In this document: positions 9,251 to 19,804 of the stretch, piece after piece | How positions within the stretch are numbered: position 1 is the first letter of the stretch | Layout: each line of letters opens with the position of its first letter | Source of the DNA: Nitrospira tepida | GTDB taxonomy: Bacteria > Nitrospirota > Nitrospiria > Nitrospirales > Nitrospiraceae | DNA length: 64,000 bases | Direction: 5' to 3' | Assembly (NCBI RefSeq): GCF_947241125.1 | Contig: NZ_OX365700.1 | Coordinates: 4,188,461-4,252,460 of the forward strand | Program-made: the position numbers and the translations under genes | Notes under the pieces: generated by a model | The model's database searches: none | Seen by the model: the letters and a program-made list of their open reading frames with translations, nothing else | Told to the model about the DNA's origin: nothing

Positions 9251-9623
9251 CAAAGCACCTCCTTAATGGAAATCAAGTCCATCCAGAATCGCGTCAATCC
9301 AACTTGCCAACTTGCAAAAAAGACAATGATGACATCACACGGAATACGACAGCGCAGGCGAGGAAGCTTTGCAGCCACCTCCTTTCTCTTTTTTCCAGCC
9401 TTGCTGAATGCTCCGCTGTACTCGCGAATATGTTCTTCTAGAAAGAGGCCGCCTAATAAAAAGTGGCGAAATCCTATAAAAATCCCCCCGAGGAGTCAAG
9501 GAAATATATCGCCGAATCTTTTACTGGACGAAACGCCTGAAAACGGCCTTCTTTAACAATGAGTTGCATCGATACGACAGCGGAACCGACTCAGCCGGTC
9601 AGGGGGGTGAATTCGTCGCGAAA
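9251..9623. other. AT-rich intergenic leader region, no gene seen
   Basis: 373 bases between the M16 peptidase gene and the exported-protein pair, clearly more AT-rich than its surroundings. A 96-codon plus-strand reading frame here has no SD, no recognisable protein pattern and basic low-complexity composition, so I do not call it. The region probably holds the promoter and long 5' leader of the exported-protein pair. Confidence 0.5.
9471..9499 (-). promoter_or_regulatory. Candidate promoter for the exported-protein pair
   Basis: On the minus strand TTGACT (9499-9494) is followed after 17 bases by TAGGAT (9476-9471). It sits about 220 bases upstream of the start at 9250, which implies a long 5' leader. 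Confidence 0.4.
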
Positions 9624-10877
9624 TCAATTGAGCGCGGAAACCAACGACCGTTCGGAAACCAGGCCCAGCGCCGTGAGCGATCGCGCCTGCTGATCAAACA
9701 GCCGCCGGCTGAGTTCATGCACGTGCGGAACGGAGACCCGATCGATGTGGCTGACCACTTCATTCAACGACACGCAGTGCCCCAGGTACAGCTCGTCTTT
9801 TGCCAGCTTGCTCATGCGGCCGTGCGAACTCTCCAACCCCAACATCAGGCTTCCCTTGAGGTGATTCTTGGCCAGATTCAACTCACGCCGCCCGATGCCG
9901 TCGCGCTGGATGCGCCGAAGCTCCCGGCAGATCAGCTCGACCACCCGCGGCGCCTCGGAGGCGCGGGTCCCCGCATAAATCGTCACGGTGCCGGCGTCGG
10001 AATAATTCGAGAGGTAGGAATAGATGGAATAGGCGAGCCCGTATTTTTCCCGCACGACCTGAAAGAGACGCGAGCTGACGCTCCCGCCCAGGATCGTATT
10101 CAGGACATGCGCCGAATAACGATCGGGGTCGGCGGCCGCCACTCCCCGCAACCCGATGCAGAGATGCGCCTGTTCCAATGGCTTCTTGTGAACGAGCACC
10201 CCGCCCGTCACGTTCGGCGGACGGCGCCCGTTCGTCCGGGAGGGCTGCATGCGGAAGGGCGCGAAGATCCGCGCAAGCAATTGCCTGAGCGGCCGCTCGC
10301 GAAAATTGCCGGCAATGGCCACGATCGTGTCCCGCGGATCGTAGTGCGCCCGCACGTACTGCATCAAGTCCCGGCGGCTTAACGAGGCGATCGTCTCAGG
10401 CTTGCCGAGGATCGGCCGACCCAACGGGTGATGTTTGAGTACCTGTTCGGTGTGCAAGTCTTGCAAGAGGTCTTCGGGGTCGTCCTGAACCGTGCGGATC
10501 TCCTCCAGCACCACCTGCTTTTCCTTCTCCAATTCCCTTCGCGGAAATTGCGAGTGGTGAAACAGGTCGGCGAGCAGCCTCAGCGCCGGCTCCAGGTGCT
10601 GATCCAGGACCTTGACGTAAAACGTGGTCGTTTCGCGTCCCGTGAACGCGTTCATCTCGCCGCCCAGCGCATCGATCTCGTGCGAGATATCGCTGGCCGT
10701 CCGGCTGCGGGTCCCTTTGAAGAACATGTGCTCAAGGAAATGGGACAGGCCTTCTTCCCCACGTCCTTCATCGCGGGACCCGACGTTGACCCAGATGCCC
10801 AGCGTCACGGAGCGGAGTGTCGGGATGGCTTCCGTGACCACGCGAAGCCCATTGTCCAACACGAGCTTCTTATACAT
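9624..10877 (-). CDS. M16-family zinc peptidase (processing-peptidase-like)
   Basis: A 417-residue single-chain M16B peptidase. The inverted zinc motif HFLEH (residues 46-50) lies in GEEGLSHFLEHMFFKGT, and the third ligand region (TTFYVKVLDQHLEPAL) is about 75 residues later. A C-terminal M16 domain with the Arg/Tyr pair region (YGLAYSIYSY) follows. The pnp-M16 order is widespread in bacteria. ATG 10877 matches the family N terminus. A TTG at 10904 overlapping the pnp stop (TTGA) would add nine residues and cannot be excluded. It is the last gene of the long minus-strand translation operon. The substrate is unknown. Confidence 0.9.
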   Translation of the reverse strand: MYKKLVLDNGLRVVTEAIPTLRSVTLGIWVNVGSRDEGRGEEGLSHFLEHMFFKGTRSRTASDISHEIDALGGEMNAFTGRETTTFYVKVLDQHLEPALRLLADLFHHSQFPRRELEKEKQVVLEEIRTVQDDPEDLLQDLHTEQVLKHHPLGRPILGKPETIASLSRRDLMQYVRAHYDPRDTIVAIAGNFRERPLRQLLARIFAPFRMQPSRTNGRRPPNVTGGVLVHKKPLEQAHLCIGLRGVAAADPDRYSAHVLNTILGGSVSSRLFQVVREKYGLAYSIYSYLSNYSDAGTVTIYAGTRASEAPRVVELICRELRRIQRDGIGRRELNLAKNHLKGSLMLGLESSHGRMSKLAKDELYLGHCVSLNEVVSHIDRVSVPHVHELSRRLFDQQARSLTALGLVSERSLVSALN

Positions 10878-10900
10878 CTGGACCCCTTCGGCGGATAGGT

Positions 10901-13012
10901 TCAAACCGAGGTTCCGGCAGGCGCCCCGGACGGCGCCGCCATCGCTTCCTTGCGACTTAACCGGATCTTCCCTTGCTTATCGATCTCCAGGACCTTCACC
11001 AGGATCTGCTCCCCCTCCTTCACCTCGTCCGACACCGATTTCACCCGGTGATGGGCGAGCTGGGAGATATGGACGAGGCCGTCGGTGCCGGGCAGCACCT
11101 CGACGAACGCGCCGAAGTCCATGATCTTGCGCACCGTGCCGAGGTAGACCTTGCCGACCTCGACCTCGGCCGTCAGCCGATTGATCATCTCGATCGCCTT
11201 CTGCGCCGACGCCTCGTCGGCCGAGGCGATGGACACGTCGCCAGAATCCTCGACGTTGATCTTGACGCCGGTTTCCGCAATGATCGAGCGGATGGTCTTG
11301 CCGCCCGGACCGATCACGTCCCGGATTTTGTCCTGCTTGATCTTCAGCGTGAAGATGCGCGGCGCGAAGGGCGAGAGATTCGTTCGAGGCGCGCTCAAGG
11401 TGCTCAACATCTTGTCGAGGATGTGCAGCCGTCCCACGCGCGCCTGTTCCAGCGCCTGCCGCATGAGTTCGGGCGTGATTCCCCCGATCTTGATGTCCAT
11501 TTGAAGCGCGGTCACGCCGTTCTTGGTGCCGGTCACCTTGAAATCCATGTCGCCCAAATGGTCTTCAAGGCCCAGGATGTCGGACAGCACCACCGCCCGG
11601 TCTCCTTCCTTAATTAATCCCATGGCAATGCCCGCGACCGGCTCCTTGATCGGCACGCCGGCGTCCATGAGCGCCAAGGTTCCGCCGCACACGGAGGCCA
11701 TGGACGACGAGCCGTTGGATTCCAGCACGTCCGACACCAGCCGGAGCGTATAGGGAAAGACCTGCTTTCCGGGAATCACCGCCTTGAGCGCGCGCTCGGC
11801 CAGCGCCCCGTGCCCCACTTCCCGCCGCCCCGGCGACCGCAGCGGCTTCGCCTCTCCGACGCTGAACGGAGGAAAATTGTAATGCAACATGAAGGCTCGG
11901 CTGTACTCGCCTTCCAACGCGTCGATCCGCTGCTCATCCTCGGTCGTGCCCAGCGTCGCCACCGCAAGACTCTGCGTTTCGCCCCGGGTAAAGAGCGCCG
12001 ACCCGTGCGTCCGCGGGAGGATACCCACTTCGCAGGTGATGGGACGGATGTCGGTGGTCCCCCTTCCGTCGGCCCGCACTCCCCGCTCCAGGATGCTATG
12101 CCGCACCTCATGGTATTCGATCTGCTCGAACGCCAGGCGAACGAAGTGTTCGCGCTTGGGATCGTCCTCTGACTTCAACTGCTCCGCGGCCTCGTCGCAA
12201 ATCTCGTCGAGCCGTTCTTGTCTAGCCAACTTGTCGGGAATCAGAATGGCTTCCCGCATCGGTCCGATCACGAGGGCGCGCACCTGCTCGATCAACGCCG
12301 GATCGACGGTCTCCACTTCGACGGCTCGCTTCGGCTTCCCCGCTTCCCGCCGCAAGGCATGGATCGCGGCGACGATCTTCTTGATCTCGGCATGGGCGAG
12401 TTCGATCGCGTCGAGCATGACGGATTCCGGCAATTCATTGGCGCCGGCCTCCACCATCATCACCGCGTCCTCGGTGCCCGCCACCACCAGGTTCAAATCG
12501 CCGCTGTCCAATGTCTCCAAATCCGGGTTCACGATGAATTGCCCGTTGAGCCGCCCGATCTTCACGCCGCCCACGGGCTTCTCGAACGGAATCGACGACA
12601 CCGCCAGCGCGGCGGACGCGGCAATGATCGAGACAATGTCCGTCGTCCCGGTCTTGTCCGCGGACAACACTGACGCGATCACCTGCGTTTCGTAATAGTA
12701 GCCTTCCGGGAACAGCGGCCGGATGGGCCGGTCGATCAGGCGGCTGGTCAGAACTTCCTTCTCGGACGGCCGGCCTTCGCGTTTGAAATATCCGCCCGGG
12801 ATCTTCCCCGCGGCATAGGCACGTTCCTGGTAATCGACGGTCAGCGGGAGAAAGTTCACCCCCGGCTTGACCGTCTGCGCCGCGACGGCCGTGGCAAGGA
12901 TGACGCTGTCCCCGTAGGTCGCCACGACCGCCCCGTCTGCTTGTTTGGCCATGCGGCCGGTTTCCAAACGGAGTCGCTTTCCCGCGACCTCTACCTCAAT
13001 TGTATGGATCAT
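10901..13012 (-). CDS. pnp: Polyribonucleotide nucleotidyltransferase (PNPase)
   Basis: Phosphorolytic 3'-5' exoribonuclease and RNA polymerase, active as a trimer in mRNA turnover. The 703 residues comprise RNase PH domain 1 (about 1-140), an all-helical linker, RNase PH domain 2 (about 310-540, with the [23 protein letters not shown] active-site region), a KH domain (about 555-615, [15 protein letters not shown]) and an S1 domain (about 622-690, [20 protein letters not shown]). ATG 13012 has a GGAG 10 bases upstream. It follows rpsO, and the gap holds a long hairpin of the kind that autoregulates pnp in E. coli. Confidence 0.97.
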   Translation of the reverse strand: MIHTIEVEVAGKRLRLETGRMAKQADGAVVATYGDSVILATAVAAQTVKPGVNFLPLTVDYQERAYAAGKIPGGYFKREGRPSEKEVLTSRLIDRPIRPLFPEGYYYETQVIASVLSADKTGTTDIVSIIAASAALAVSSIPFEKPVGGVKIGRLNGQFIVNPDLETLDSGDLNLVVAGTEDAVMMVEAGANELPESVMLDAIELAHAEIKKIVAAIHALRREAGKPKRAVEVETVDPALIEQVRALVIGPMREAILIPDKLARQERLDEICDEAAEQLKSEDDPKREHFVRLAFEQIEYHEVRHSILERGVRADGRGTTDIRPITCEVGILPRTHGSALFTRGETQSLAVATLGTTEDEQRIDALEGEYSRAFMLHYNFPPFSVGEAKPLRSPGRREVGHGALAERALKAVIPGKQVFPYTLRLVSDVLESNGSSSMASVCGGTLALMDAGVPIKEPVAGIAMGLIKEGDRAVVLSDILGLEDHLGDMDFKVTGTKNGVTALQMDIKIGGITPELMRQALEQARVGRLHILDKMLSTLSAPRTNLSPFAPRIFTLKIKQDKIRDVIGPGGKTIRSIIAETGVKINVEDSGDVSIASADEASAQKAIEMINRLTAEVEVGKVYLGTVRKIMDFGAFVEVLPGTDGLVHISQLAHHRVKSVSDEVKEGEQILVKVLEIDKQGKIRLSRKEAMAAPSGAPAGTSV

Positions 13013-13040
13013 TGTAGGTGCTCCTTTCCTGCCCTACAGA

Positions 13041-13121
13041 TGCCCACAGAGATAGACTCACCCCCGCCTCCGCGTCGGAAGCCAATGCGGGTGAGTCTAT
13101 GTCCGTGTTCACCTGTGGGCA
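13041..13121 (-). promoter_or_regulatory. Long two-tier hairpin in the rpsO-pnp leader
   Basis: An inner perfect 12-bp stem (13052-13063 with 13089-13100) is nested in a 9-bp outer stem (13041-13049 with 13113-13121), all inside the transcribed rpsO-pnp gap. In E. coli an RNase III-cleaved stem-loop at this position lets PNPase repress its own mRNA. A similar role here is inferred from position and shape. Confidence 0.65.
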
Positions 13122-13175
13122 GCATGGTGACGGCGCCTGAGCAACAAGGCGTCAGGACACCGGATGTGTACCGCG

Positions 13176-13445
13176 CTATTTGCGGAGGCCGAGACGATCG
13201 CAGACCGCCCGATAGCGATCTCCGTCAACCCGGCGCAGATAGTCCAGCAACCGTCGCCGGCGGCCGACCATCTGCAACAACCCGCGGCGCGAATGGTGAT
13301 CTTTCTTGTGGAGCTTGAAATGCTCAGTGAGATACGCAATCCGGTTGGTCAGGATCGCTATCTGGACCTCGGGCGATCCCGTGTCGTCGTCGCTCCGGCG
13401 ATAGTGTCCGATCAATTCGCGCTTGGCTTCCTTCGCTAATGCCAT
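13176..13445 (-). CDS. rpsO: 30S ribosomal protein S15
   Basis: Primary 16S rRNA-binding protein of the small subunit platform. The 89-residue protein is full family length, with the signature [20 protein letters not shown] and the [18 protein letters not shown] rRNA-binding helix. ATG 13445 is the family start and follows an SD-like GGGGAGGC. It sits between truB and pnp, 25 bases after truB, which is the typical truB-rpsO-pnp order. Confidence 0.97.
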   Translation of the reverse strand: MALAKEAKRELIGHYRRSDDDTGSPEVQIAILTNRIAYLTEHFKLHKKDHHSRRGLLQMVGRRRRLLDYLRRVDGDRYRAVCDRLGLRK

Positions 13446-13470
13446 GACTCTGCCTCCCCTTTTCTCCCAT

Positions 13471-14457
13471 TCATGAATCGGTCCGACTGGATGCAAAGAC
13501 TTTCCGCATGCGGATGACCCCGTCCGGATTGTCCGGCGCCGCAGCAAGCCCCACCCCCAGAAGCCGGCCCTGCGGATCGTGAATCCGGACCATCCGTTCT
13601 GCCTCGCCACGGGAGGCGGCCGCCTCCTGCGTCCAGATGACGGCCCTGACCGGCACCGGCATGCCATGCCGTGCCCGCCGTGCAGTCTCTTCATCGACGG
13701 TACCTGCCGCGAACAGGCTCAATGCCTGATCCAGTGACAGCGACAGCGCCGGCCCCTTCTCCGCTTCCCATCCCTCGACGATCGAGCCGACGGTCCTGGC
13801 CTGGTCCAGGTGCAGCGGCCCGACCCTGCTCCGCACCAGCAGAGCCGCATGCCCGCCTGGTCCCAGCGCCTGGCCGAGATCGGCGCAGAGGGTGCGGATG
13901 TAGGTGCCCTTCGAGCAGACCACGCGGAGGCGAATGTCAGGCCCGTCCATGCCAAGCACATCCAACCGGTAGATGGTGACCGTCCGAGGTTCCCGTTCGA
14001 CTGTCCGGCCGGCCCGCGCGGACCGATAGAGCGGGACGCCTGCGATCTTGACCGCGGAATACATCGGCGGGACCTGCATCGTGCGGCCGACAAATCGGGA
14101 CGCCGCCGCGTGCACCTGATCTAGCGTGATGCCGGTCACGGGCCGCCGTTCAAGCACCACCCCTGTGGCATCTTGCGTATCCGTCACCTGACCGAGTCGA
14201 AGCACGGTTTCATATTCTTTGTCCCACTCGACGAGGTACTCGGCGACACGGGTGGCCTGGCCGATCAAGATCGGCAACACCCCCGTGGCGGCCGGGTCAA
14301 GCGTGCCTGCGTGCCCGACCTTGAGGCCGCGAAACAGGGGACGCAGCCTGGCCACCACATCGTGCGACGTCCAGCCGGCCGGCTTGTTGACCGCCAGCAC
14401 GCCGTCGCTGAGCGCCGCCGCCCTGCACTCTTCAACCGGCATGACCCCCGCCCCCAT
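13471..14457 (-). CDS. truB: tRNA pseudouridine(55) synthase
   Basis: Makes pseudouridine 55 in the T-loop of tRNAs. The 328 residues include [15 protein letters not shown] near residue 20, the catalytic Asp in [17 protein letters not shown] near residue 53, the [20 protein letters not shown] motif, and [15 protein letters not shown] in the second half, with a PUA-like C terminus ([15 protein letters not shown]). The length is slightly above average because of a short N-terminal extension. ATG 14442 (MPVEEC) is an alternative start. It lies between rbfA and rpsO in the operon. Confidence 0.96.
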   Translation of the reverse strand: MGAGVMPVEECRAAALSDGVLAVNKPAGWTSHDVVARLRPLFRGLKVGHAGTLDPAATGVLPILIGQATRVAEYLVEWDKEYETVLRLGQVTDTQDATGVVLERRPVTGITLDQVHAAASRFVGRTMQVPPMYSAVKIAGVPLYRSARAGRTVEREPRTVTIYRLDVLGMDGPDIRLRVVCSKGTYIRTLCADLGQALGPGGHAALLVRSRVGPLHLDQARTVGSIVEGWEAEKGPALSLSLDQALSLFAAGTVDEETARRARHGMPVPVRAVIWTQEAAASRGEAERMVRIHDPQGRLLGVGLAAAPDNPDGVIRMRKVFASSRTDS

Positions 14458-14517
14458 GGCTTCCTCTGCCTCCCATCCCTCGACTCCGCCCCTCCAGGTT
14501 CACTCGACTCGTTCGGC

Positions 14518-14901
14518 TCATTCGACTTGCTCGGACTTCGGCGGTTCGTCCCGGGCCGGTCGAACCTCATCCAGCAGAGCCAGCACGCGGTCACCTCGCG
14601 GCCCGCTGATATCTTTAAAAAACACCAGTTCCGGGGTGTAACGCAATTCCAGCCGTTGCCCCAACTCCGACCGAATGAATCCCGCCGCTTTGGTCAGCCC
14701 CGCCGCAATCTCCCGATCCGGCATGCCATCCAACCCTGCGGTGAAATAGACCCGCGCGAGCCTGAGATCGTTCGTGACGGACACCTCCGTCACCGTGACC
14801 GCTCGCAGCCGCGGGTCCCGCACCTTTCGCATCAAGATGTCCGCGACTTCCATTCGAATCTGATCGGCCACACGCGTGGCCCGTTTGGTGACGGGTTTCA
14901 T
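14518..14901 (-). CDS. rbfA: Ribosome-binding factor A
   Basis: Late 30S maturation factor with a KH-like fold, needed for 16S rRNA 5'-end processing. The 127 residues carry the family pattern [39 protein letters not shown] and [12 protein letters not shown]. The C-terminal tail is acidic. It starts at ATG 14901 and is cotranscribed with infB and truB, the usual context. Confidence 0.95.
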   Translation of the reverse strand: MKPVTKRATRVADQIRMEVADILMRKVRDPRLRAVTVTEVSVTNDLRLARVYFTAGLDGMPDREIAAGLTKAAGFIRSELGQRLELRYTPELVFFKDISGPRGDRVLALLDEVRPARDEPPKSEQVE

Positions 14902-14964
14902 GTCGTTCGGCGGACGATCGGCCGATGATCCTCATCGCAACCACTGTGGCTCCACGGCGCTCCG

Positions 14965-15258
14965 TCAGAGCAGCTCGATTCGCGATTGCAGGACTTCCAA
15001 TGTCGGCACCCCTCGGATCACGTTCAGCGCCTGATCCAACACGCTAGTGACGTGCGCGCGCTCATTGGACACGCAGGCAATCCCCAGCAGGGCTTTTTGC
15101 CACAGATCCTGGTCGCCGACTTCGGCCACCGACACGTTCAGCTTCCGAAGCCGGTCCTTGAGGCTGTGCAGAATCTGTCGCTTCTCCTTGAGCGAGTGCC
15201 CGTTGGGCAAAAACAACTCCACCGTGCACAGCCCCAACATCGCCCCGCGTTCGCTCAA
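14965..15258 (-). CDS. DUF503 family protein (YlxP-like)
   Basis: A 97-residue protein with the DUF503 pattern: FLPNGHSLKEKRQILHSLKDRLR, NVSVAEVGDQDLWQKALLGIACVS and a C-terminal helix. The family is regularly found between infB and rbfA, as here, and is thought to act with translation or ribosome assembly. No activity is proven. I kept the TTG start at 15258 because AAGGAG lies 7 bases upstream. ATG 15240 would remove six residues. Confidence 0.88.
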   Translation of the reverse strand: MSERGAMLGLCTVELFLPNGHSLKEKRQILHSLKDRLRKLNVSVAEVGDQDLWQKALLGIACVSNERAHVTSVLDQALNVIRGVPTLEVLQSRIELL

Positions 15259-15289
15259 GGCCGCTCTCCTTCACTCGGCTTCGCGGCAC

Positions 15290-17893
15290 TCACAACTTCG
15301 CGGCGATTCGATCCAGCACGAAATTTTCGATGATGTCCCCGGCTTTGAGATCGCTGAAATTTTCCACGCCGATGCCGCACTCGTACCCCTGCTGAACCTC
15401 CCGCACGTCGTCTTTGAACCGGCGGAGCGAGGCCAGCTTGCCCTGATAGACCGGCACATGATCGCGCACCACCCGCACCCCGCTGCTCGCGCGGGTCATG
15501 GTGCCTTCGAGCACGTAGCAGCCCGCAATAATGCCGGCCTTGGACACGTTGAACACCTGGCGCACTTCGGCGCGCCCCAGCACCCGCTCCTTGAACGTCG
15601 GCTCAAGCAGGCCCTCCATCGCGGCCTTGATGTCGGCAATGGCGTCATAGATCACGCTATAGAGCCGGATATCGACCCGCTCCGATTCCGCCAGCGCCGC
15701 GGCCTTAGGTTCGGGCCGGACATTGAAGCCGATGACGATGGCGCCGGAGGCCGCGGCGAGCAACACGTCGGTTTCGGTAATGCCGCCGACCCCGTTGTGG
15801 ATGACCCGAAGCTTCACGACCTCCGACGGCAGCTTGTCGATCGCGACCGCCAAGGCTTCCGAGGAGCCCTGGACGTCCGCTTTGATCACCAACGCCAGTT
15901 CCTTGATGTCGCCCTGCTTGATCCGCGCGTAAAGATCGTCCAGGCTGACCTTGGCCGGACCGGCAAGCTCCGCGGCGCGCTGTTTTTGCGCGCGGGACTC
16001 GGCGATCTCGCGGGCCATCCGCTCGTCCTTCACGACCAGGAACGTGTCGCCCGCCGACGGCACGCCCGTCAACCCGACGACCCCGACGGCCATCGAGGGA
16101 CCGGCTTCCGTCAGTTTTCCGCCTGCCGCCGGGATCAGCGCGCGGACCCTTCCGCTGTACGTCCCGACCACATAGGCGTCCCCGACCTTCAGCGTCCCTT
16201 CTTGAACCAACACGGTCGCGACCGGGCCCCGGCCCCGGTCCAGCCTCGCCTCGATCACCGTTCCCTTGGCCGGCTTGCGCGGATCGGCGCGCAACTCCAG
16301 CACGTCCGCCTGGAGCAACACCATCTCCAGCAACAGATCCAGGTTCTGCCGCTTCTTAGCGGACACCTCCACCATGATCGTCTGCCCGCCCCAGGCTTCC
16401 GAGATCAAATTATGCTCCGCCAATGCATGCTTGACTCGTTCAACATTGGCCTCGGGCTTGTCGATCTTGTTGATCGCGACGATGATCGGCACGTTGGCCG
16501 CCGTGGCGTGATTGATCGCCTCGATGGTCTGCGGCATCACGCCGTCGTCCGCCGCCACGACGAGGATCACGATATCCGTGACCTTGGCGCCCCTCGCGCG
16601 CATGGCCGTGAAGGCTTCGTGGCCGGGGGTGTCCAGGAACGTGATGCGCTTGCCGTGTAGCTCGATGGAGTAGGCCCCGATATGCTGGGTGATGCCGCCC
16701 GCTTCCTGTTCCGCGACCTTGGTTTGACGAATGGCATCCAACAGGGACGTCTTGCCATGGTCCACGTGCCCCATGATGGTCACGACCGGCGGCCTCGGCT
16801 CCGGCTTTTCCTCCCCCTTCCAGAGGGCGGCCTCTTCGAGTAATTCCTCCCCGGCCTTGGGGGCCGTGACCTCGACCTTGACGCCCAATTCCTCGGCGAT
16901 CAAGCCGGCGAGTTCCAGGTTCATGCTCTGATTGAGCGTCAACATCTGCCCGCTTTCCATCAACTTCTTCATGATGTCGGCCGGCCGCTGGCCCACAGCT
17001 TCCGCGAACTCCTTGACCGTCATGCCCGCAGTCAGCTTGATGCCCTTCTTTCTCGGCTTGGTGATTTCCGTGACCGGCGTCGTCCCGGCATGGCGCACGC
17101 GGTCATCCCGCCGGTGAACCGAAATCGCGCGCAAATCATCCCACCGGGCCGCATCTTCCCTGGCTCGGGCCTCTTCTTCGTCGCGCTCCCGCCCCGGCTT
17201 GCGGACTTTCTTCGCCTTCTCGCGAGCCCCCTTGGCTTCGCCCCCCTCGAAAAGCGCTTCGGCTTTCTTCTTGGCCAGCGCGGCCTCGGACGCCGCATCA
17301 AGAGCCGGCGTAGCGATCGCGGCCGGTTTCGCCTCAACCGAGGCCGCAGGCACAGGCGATTCCGCCGGCGCGGGCGACAGGATTCCCGCCGGAGGCGATG
17401 GGGCGATGTCCGGCTTGACCTCGGCCGGCGGCGCAGCCGCCGCCGACTCCGTGGCTGGCAACCCGGGAACCGGATGGGCAAGGTCGGGTGGCGGCGCATG
17501 CGTGAGCCCCGTTTCCGTCGCCGGAACTGCGGCAGCCTCGATCTCCTCCTCGGTCTTCTTTTTCTTAATGAGGATGCGGCGCTTGTCCGGTTTCGGCGGC
17601 TCCTCCAGACTGACGGCCCCTGCCTTCGCTCCTGTTGATTTCACGTGTCCGCCTCCACCATCGGCTTCCTGTCGGAATCCTTCCCCTCCGCGTCCGGCGC
17701 GGGTAGCCGTTTTATCGTCGGCACCGGCTCCTCCCAGCCCTTGCTGCGGCGCGAACTTGGCGAGCAGCCGGGCGACCACATCCGCGTCCAAGGCGCTGCT
17801 GTGCGACGCGACGGGCACACCCATCCGCTTGAGCTCCGCCATGAGCTCTTTGCTCTCCATGCCCACTTTCTTGGCCACTTCATAGACGCGCAT
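15290..17893 (-). CDS. infB: Translation initiation factor IF-2
   Basis: GTPase that delivers fMet-tRNA to the 30S subunit and promotes subunit joining. The 867-residue protein has an IF2-N domain (about 1-52), a long Ala/Pro/Lys-rich linker (about 60-290), and a second IF2-N-like helical domain with [22 protein letters not shown]. The G domain has G1 [17 protein letters not shown] near residue 373, G3 [16 protein letters not shown] and G4 NKID. Beta-barrel and C-terminal domains follow, including [18 protein letters not shown]. It lies between nusA and DUF503, the standard context. Confidence 0.97.
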   Translation of the reverse strand: MRVYEVAKKVGMESKELMAELKRMGVPVASHSSALDADVVARLLAKFAPQQGLGGAGADDKTATRAGRGGEGFRQEADGGGGHVKSTGAKAGAVSLEEPPKPDKRRILIKKKKTEEEIEAAAVPATETGLTHAPPPDLAHPVPGLPATESAAAAPPAEVKPDIAPSPPAGILSPAPAESPVPAASVEAKPAAIATPALDAASEAALAKKKAEALFEGGEAKGAREKAKKVRKPGRERDEEEARAREDAARWDDLRAISVHRRDDRVRHAGTTPVTEITKPRKKGIKLTAGMTVKEFAEAVGQRPADIMKKLMESGQMLTLNQSMNLELAGLIAEELGVKVEVTAPKAGEELLEEAALWKGEEKPEPRPPVVTIMGHVDHGKTSLLDAIRQTKVAEQEAGGITQHIGAYSIELHGKRITFLDTPGHEAFTAMRARGAKVTDIVILVVAADDGVMPQTIEAINHATAANVPIIVAINKIDKPEANVERVKHALAEHNLISEAWGGQTIMVEVSAKKRQNLDLLLEMVLLQADVLELRADPRKPAKGTVIEARLDRGRGPVATVLVQEGTLKVGDAYVVGTYSGRVRALIPAAGGKLTEAGPSMAVGVVGLTGVPSAGDTFLVVKDERMAREIAESRAQKQRAAELAGPAKVSLDDLYARIKQGDIKELALVIKADVQGSSEALAVAIDKLPSEVVKLRVIHNGVGGITETDVLLAAASGAIVIGFNVRPEPKAAALAESERVDIRLYSVIYDAIADIKAAMEGLLEPTFKERVLGRAEVRQVFNVSKAGIIAGCYVLEGTMTRASSGVRVVRDHVPVYQGKLASLRRFKDDVREVQQGYECGIGVENFSDLKAGDIIENFVLDRIAAKL

Positions 17894-17970
17894 GCAGCGT
17901 CCGCTCCTTCACTCACCCCGGAACCCCCGGCGGAGACTCATCTTGAACCCGCACGGAAACATTCGGCTCG

Positions 17971-19137
17971 CTATTCCGCCACCTCGGCCTTCGCAGCCGC
18001 CTCGGCCGCCTCCCGTTGAGCGCGCGCTTCCTCCTGCTCGCGCTGATCGGCCGCTTCCTCCGCCAGCGCCGCCCGGATCTCCCGATCCCGTTCGACCTTC
18101 TTCTTTTCGTATTCGGTCCCGCTGATGATGTCGATCTTCCACCCGGTCAATTTGGCCGCGAGCCGCACGTTTTGTCCGTTCTTGCCGATCGCCAGGGAGA
18201 GCTGCGAGTCGGCCACCACCACCAGTGCGGATTTTTTCTCCTCGTCGATGCCGACTTTCTCGATCGTGGCCGGGTTCAACGCCTCGGCGATGAAGACCCG
18301 GGGATCGGTCGTCCAGGCCACAATGTCGATTTTTTCTCCCCGGAGTTCGCGGACCACCGCTTGGACACGGGAGCCCTTGATGCCGACGCAGGCCCCCACC
18401 GGATCGACCGCCTTGTCCCGGGACGAGACGGCGATCTTGGTGCGGTCGCCGGGTTCCCGGACAATCCCCTTGATCTCAACGATCTTTTCCGTCACCTCCG
18501 GCACTTCCAGCTCGAACAGTTTGGATACGAACTGCGGATGGGTCCTAGTCAGGATCACCTGCACATCCTTCGGAGTGCGGCGGACCTCCAGCAACATGGC
18601 CTTGATTCGATCGCCGCGCCGATAGGTTTCGCGGGGGATTTGCTCCTGGATCGGCAGGATGGCCTCCGTCTTGCCGAGATCGACGATATAGTTCTTCCGC
18701 TCCATCCCGATGATGACGCCGTTGACGAGGTCCCCTTGCCGGGTGGAGTATTCCCGTTGCACTACCTCCCATTCGGCTTCGCGCACCTTCTGAAAGATCA
18801 CCTGCTTGGCCGTCTGCGCCGCAATGCGGCCCAACTCGTCCATCTCGATCACGGACCCGATTTCATCGCCGATCTCCGCCCCGTCATCCACCTTCCGCGC
18901 TTCCTGAAGCGAGATTTCGGCCTTCGGGTTGGTCACGGTCTCGACAATGGTCTTGACCGAGACGACGGAGATTTCTCCGGTCTTCGGGTCGATCTCCACG
19001 TGGATGTTCTCGCCTTGCCCGAACCGCTTCTTGGCCGCGGTCTGGAGCGCGGATTCCACGGCGTTCAACACCCGCGTCTTGTCGATCCCTTTTTGACGAC
19101 CGATTTCGTCGATGACCGCGATCAATTCTTTATTCAT
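17971..19137 (-). CDS. nusA: Transcription termination/antitermination protein NusA
   Basis: Binds RNA polymerase and modulates pausing, termination and antitermination. The 388 residues contain the NusA N-terminal domain (about 1-125, NKELIAVIDEIGRQKGIDKTRV), an S1 domain, and tandem KH domains with GACVGIKGSRVQAVVRELRG and LAIGKNGQNVRLAAKLTGW. The acidic-repeat C-terminal domains of E. coli NusA are absent and replaced by a short Glu/Arg/Ala-rich helical tail, as in many phyla. The start is ATG 19137. It lies between rimP and infB. Confidence 0.96.
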   Translation of the reverse strand: MNKELIAVIDEIGRQKGIDKTRVLNAVESALQTAAKKRFGQGENIHVEIDPKTGEISVVSVKTIVETVTNPKAEISLQEARKVDDGAEIGDEIGSVIEMDELGRIAAQTAKQVIFQKVREAEWEVVQREYSTRQGDLVNGVIIGMERKNYIVDLGKTEAILPIQEQIPRETYRRGDRIKAMLLEVRRTPKDVQVILTRTHPQFVSKLFELEVPEVTEKIVEIKGIVREPGDRTKIAVSSRDKAVDPVGACVGIKGSRVQAVVRELRGEKIDIVAWTTDPRVFIAEALNPATIEKVGIDEEKKSALVVVADSQLSLAIGKNGQNVRLAAKLTGWKIDIISGTEYEKKKVERDREIRAALAEEAADQREQEEARAQREAAEAAAKAEVAE

Positions 19138-19192
19138 ACGTGACCACCCTTTTCTTCACGGGGATTCCCGCGGCCCGCGCGGCGCGATGCCA

Positions 19193-19672
19193 TCACTTGG
19201 AGAATTCGACCTCCAGGCGCCCGCCCGCGATCGCCTCCCACCCTAATTGAATCGACCGGTCGGTCTTGCCTTCCCGCAGCGTCAGGGAGAGCCCCTGTTC
19301 GTCCACCGCGGTCAACCGGCCGACCACCCGCCACTGCCCCTCTCGGACCTGCGCCAGCTTCAGGTTCACCAATCGCCCCATGACTCGTTGATAATCGGCG
19401 AGCGTTTTGAGCGGGCGATCCAGCCCCGGCGAGGAGACTTCGAGGGTATAGGCGTGAGGAATAGGATCCGCCACATCCAGGGCGGGCCCGAGCGACATAT
19501 GAGCCTGCTCGCAGTCGTGGAGGCTGACCCCTCCCGGCTTATCAATGTACACTCGCACGATGGTCCGCTGCCCCTGCCCCGAACAAGTCACGTCGATGAG
19601 TTCGAGTCCCATGGCCCACAGGATCGGCGCGGCGACTTCCTGCACGCGCTGGGCAACCTGGGCGCTGTCCAT
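19193..19672 (-). CDS. rimP: Ribosome maturation factor RimP
   Basis: Needed for efficient 30S assembly. The 159 residues include the family motifs GLELIDVTCSGQGQRTIVRVYID, YTLEVSSPGLDRPL and the C-terminal SH3-like domain. I start at ATG 19672 because family N termini begin there. A longer frame reaching 19798 would run through a terminator hairpin and adds a non-family hydrophobic stretch. There is no strong SD. It is the first gene of the rimP-nusA-infB operon, and its own promoter should lie between the hairpin (19732-19755) and the start. Confidence 0.92.
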   Translation of the reverse strand: MDSAQVAQRVQEVAAPILWAMGLELIDVTCSGQGQRTIVRVYIDKPGGVSLHDCEQAHMSLGPALDVADPIPHAYTLEVSSPGLDRPLKTLADYQRVMGRLVNLKLAQVREGQWRVVGRLTAVDEQGLSLTLREGKTDRSIQLGWEAIAGGRLEVEFSK

Positions 19673-19731
19673 GAACAACAGAGAAAAATGAGGGAGCAGA
19701 CTTACCGACTGTGAACTGCACGGACTCCAAA

Positions 19732-19755
19732 CAAAAAAGTGGGCGACCGCCCACT
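19732..19755 (-). terminator. Rho-independent terminator between dat and rimP
   Basis: AGTGGGC (19738-19744) pairs perfectly with GCCCACT (19749-19755) across a 4-base loop. On the minus strand the stem is followed by TTTTTTGTTT. It should end the dat transcript and separate it from the rimP operon. Confidence 0.85.
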
Positions 19756-19804
19756 CCAAAACAGCGGAACTGTACCATTTTGACTGTGGACAATGCAAGC
19801 GCGG

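Noticed and set aside
9266-9556. 96-codon plus-strand frame in the AT-rich gap
   Set aside because: No SD, no signal or family motif, basic low-complexity composition.
15047-16660. 537-codon open frame antisense to infB
   Set aside because: Shadow of the IF-2 gene, with His/Arg-rich composition typical of antisense GC-rich frames.
19673-19798. N-terminal extension of RimP
   Set aside because: It would cross a terminator hairpin and has no similarity to the family N terminus.
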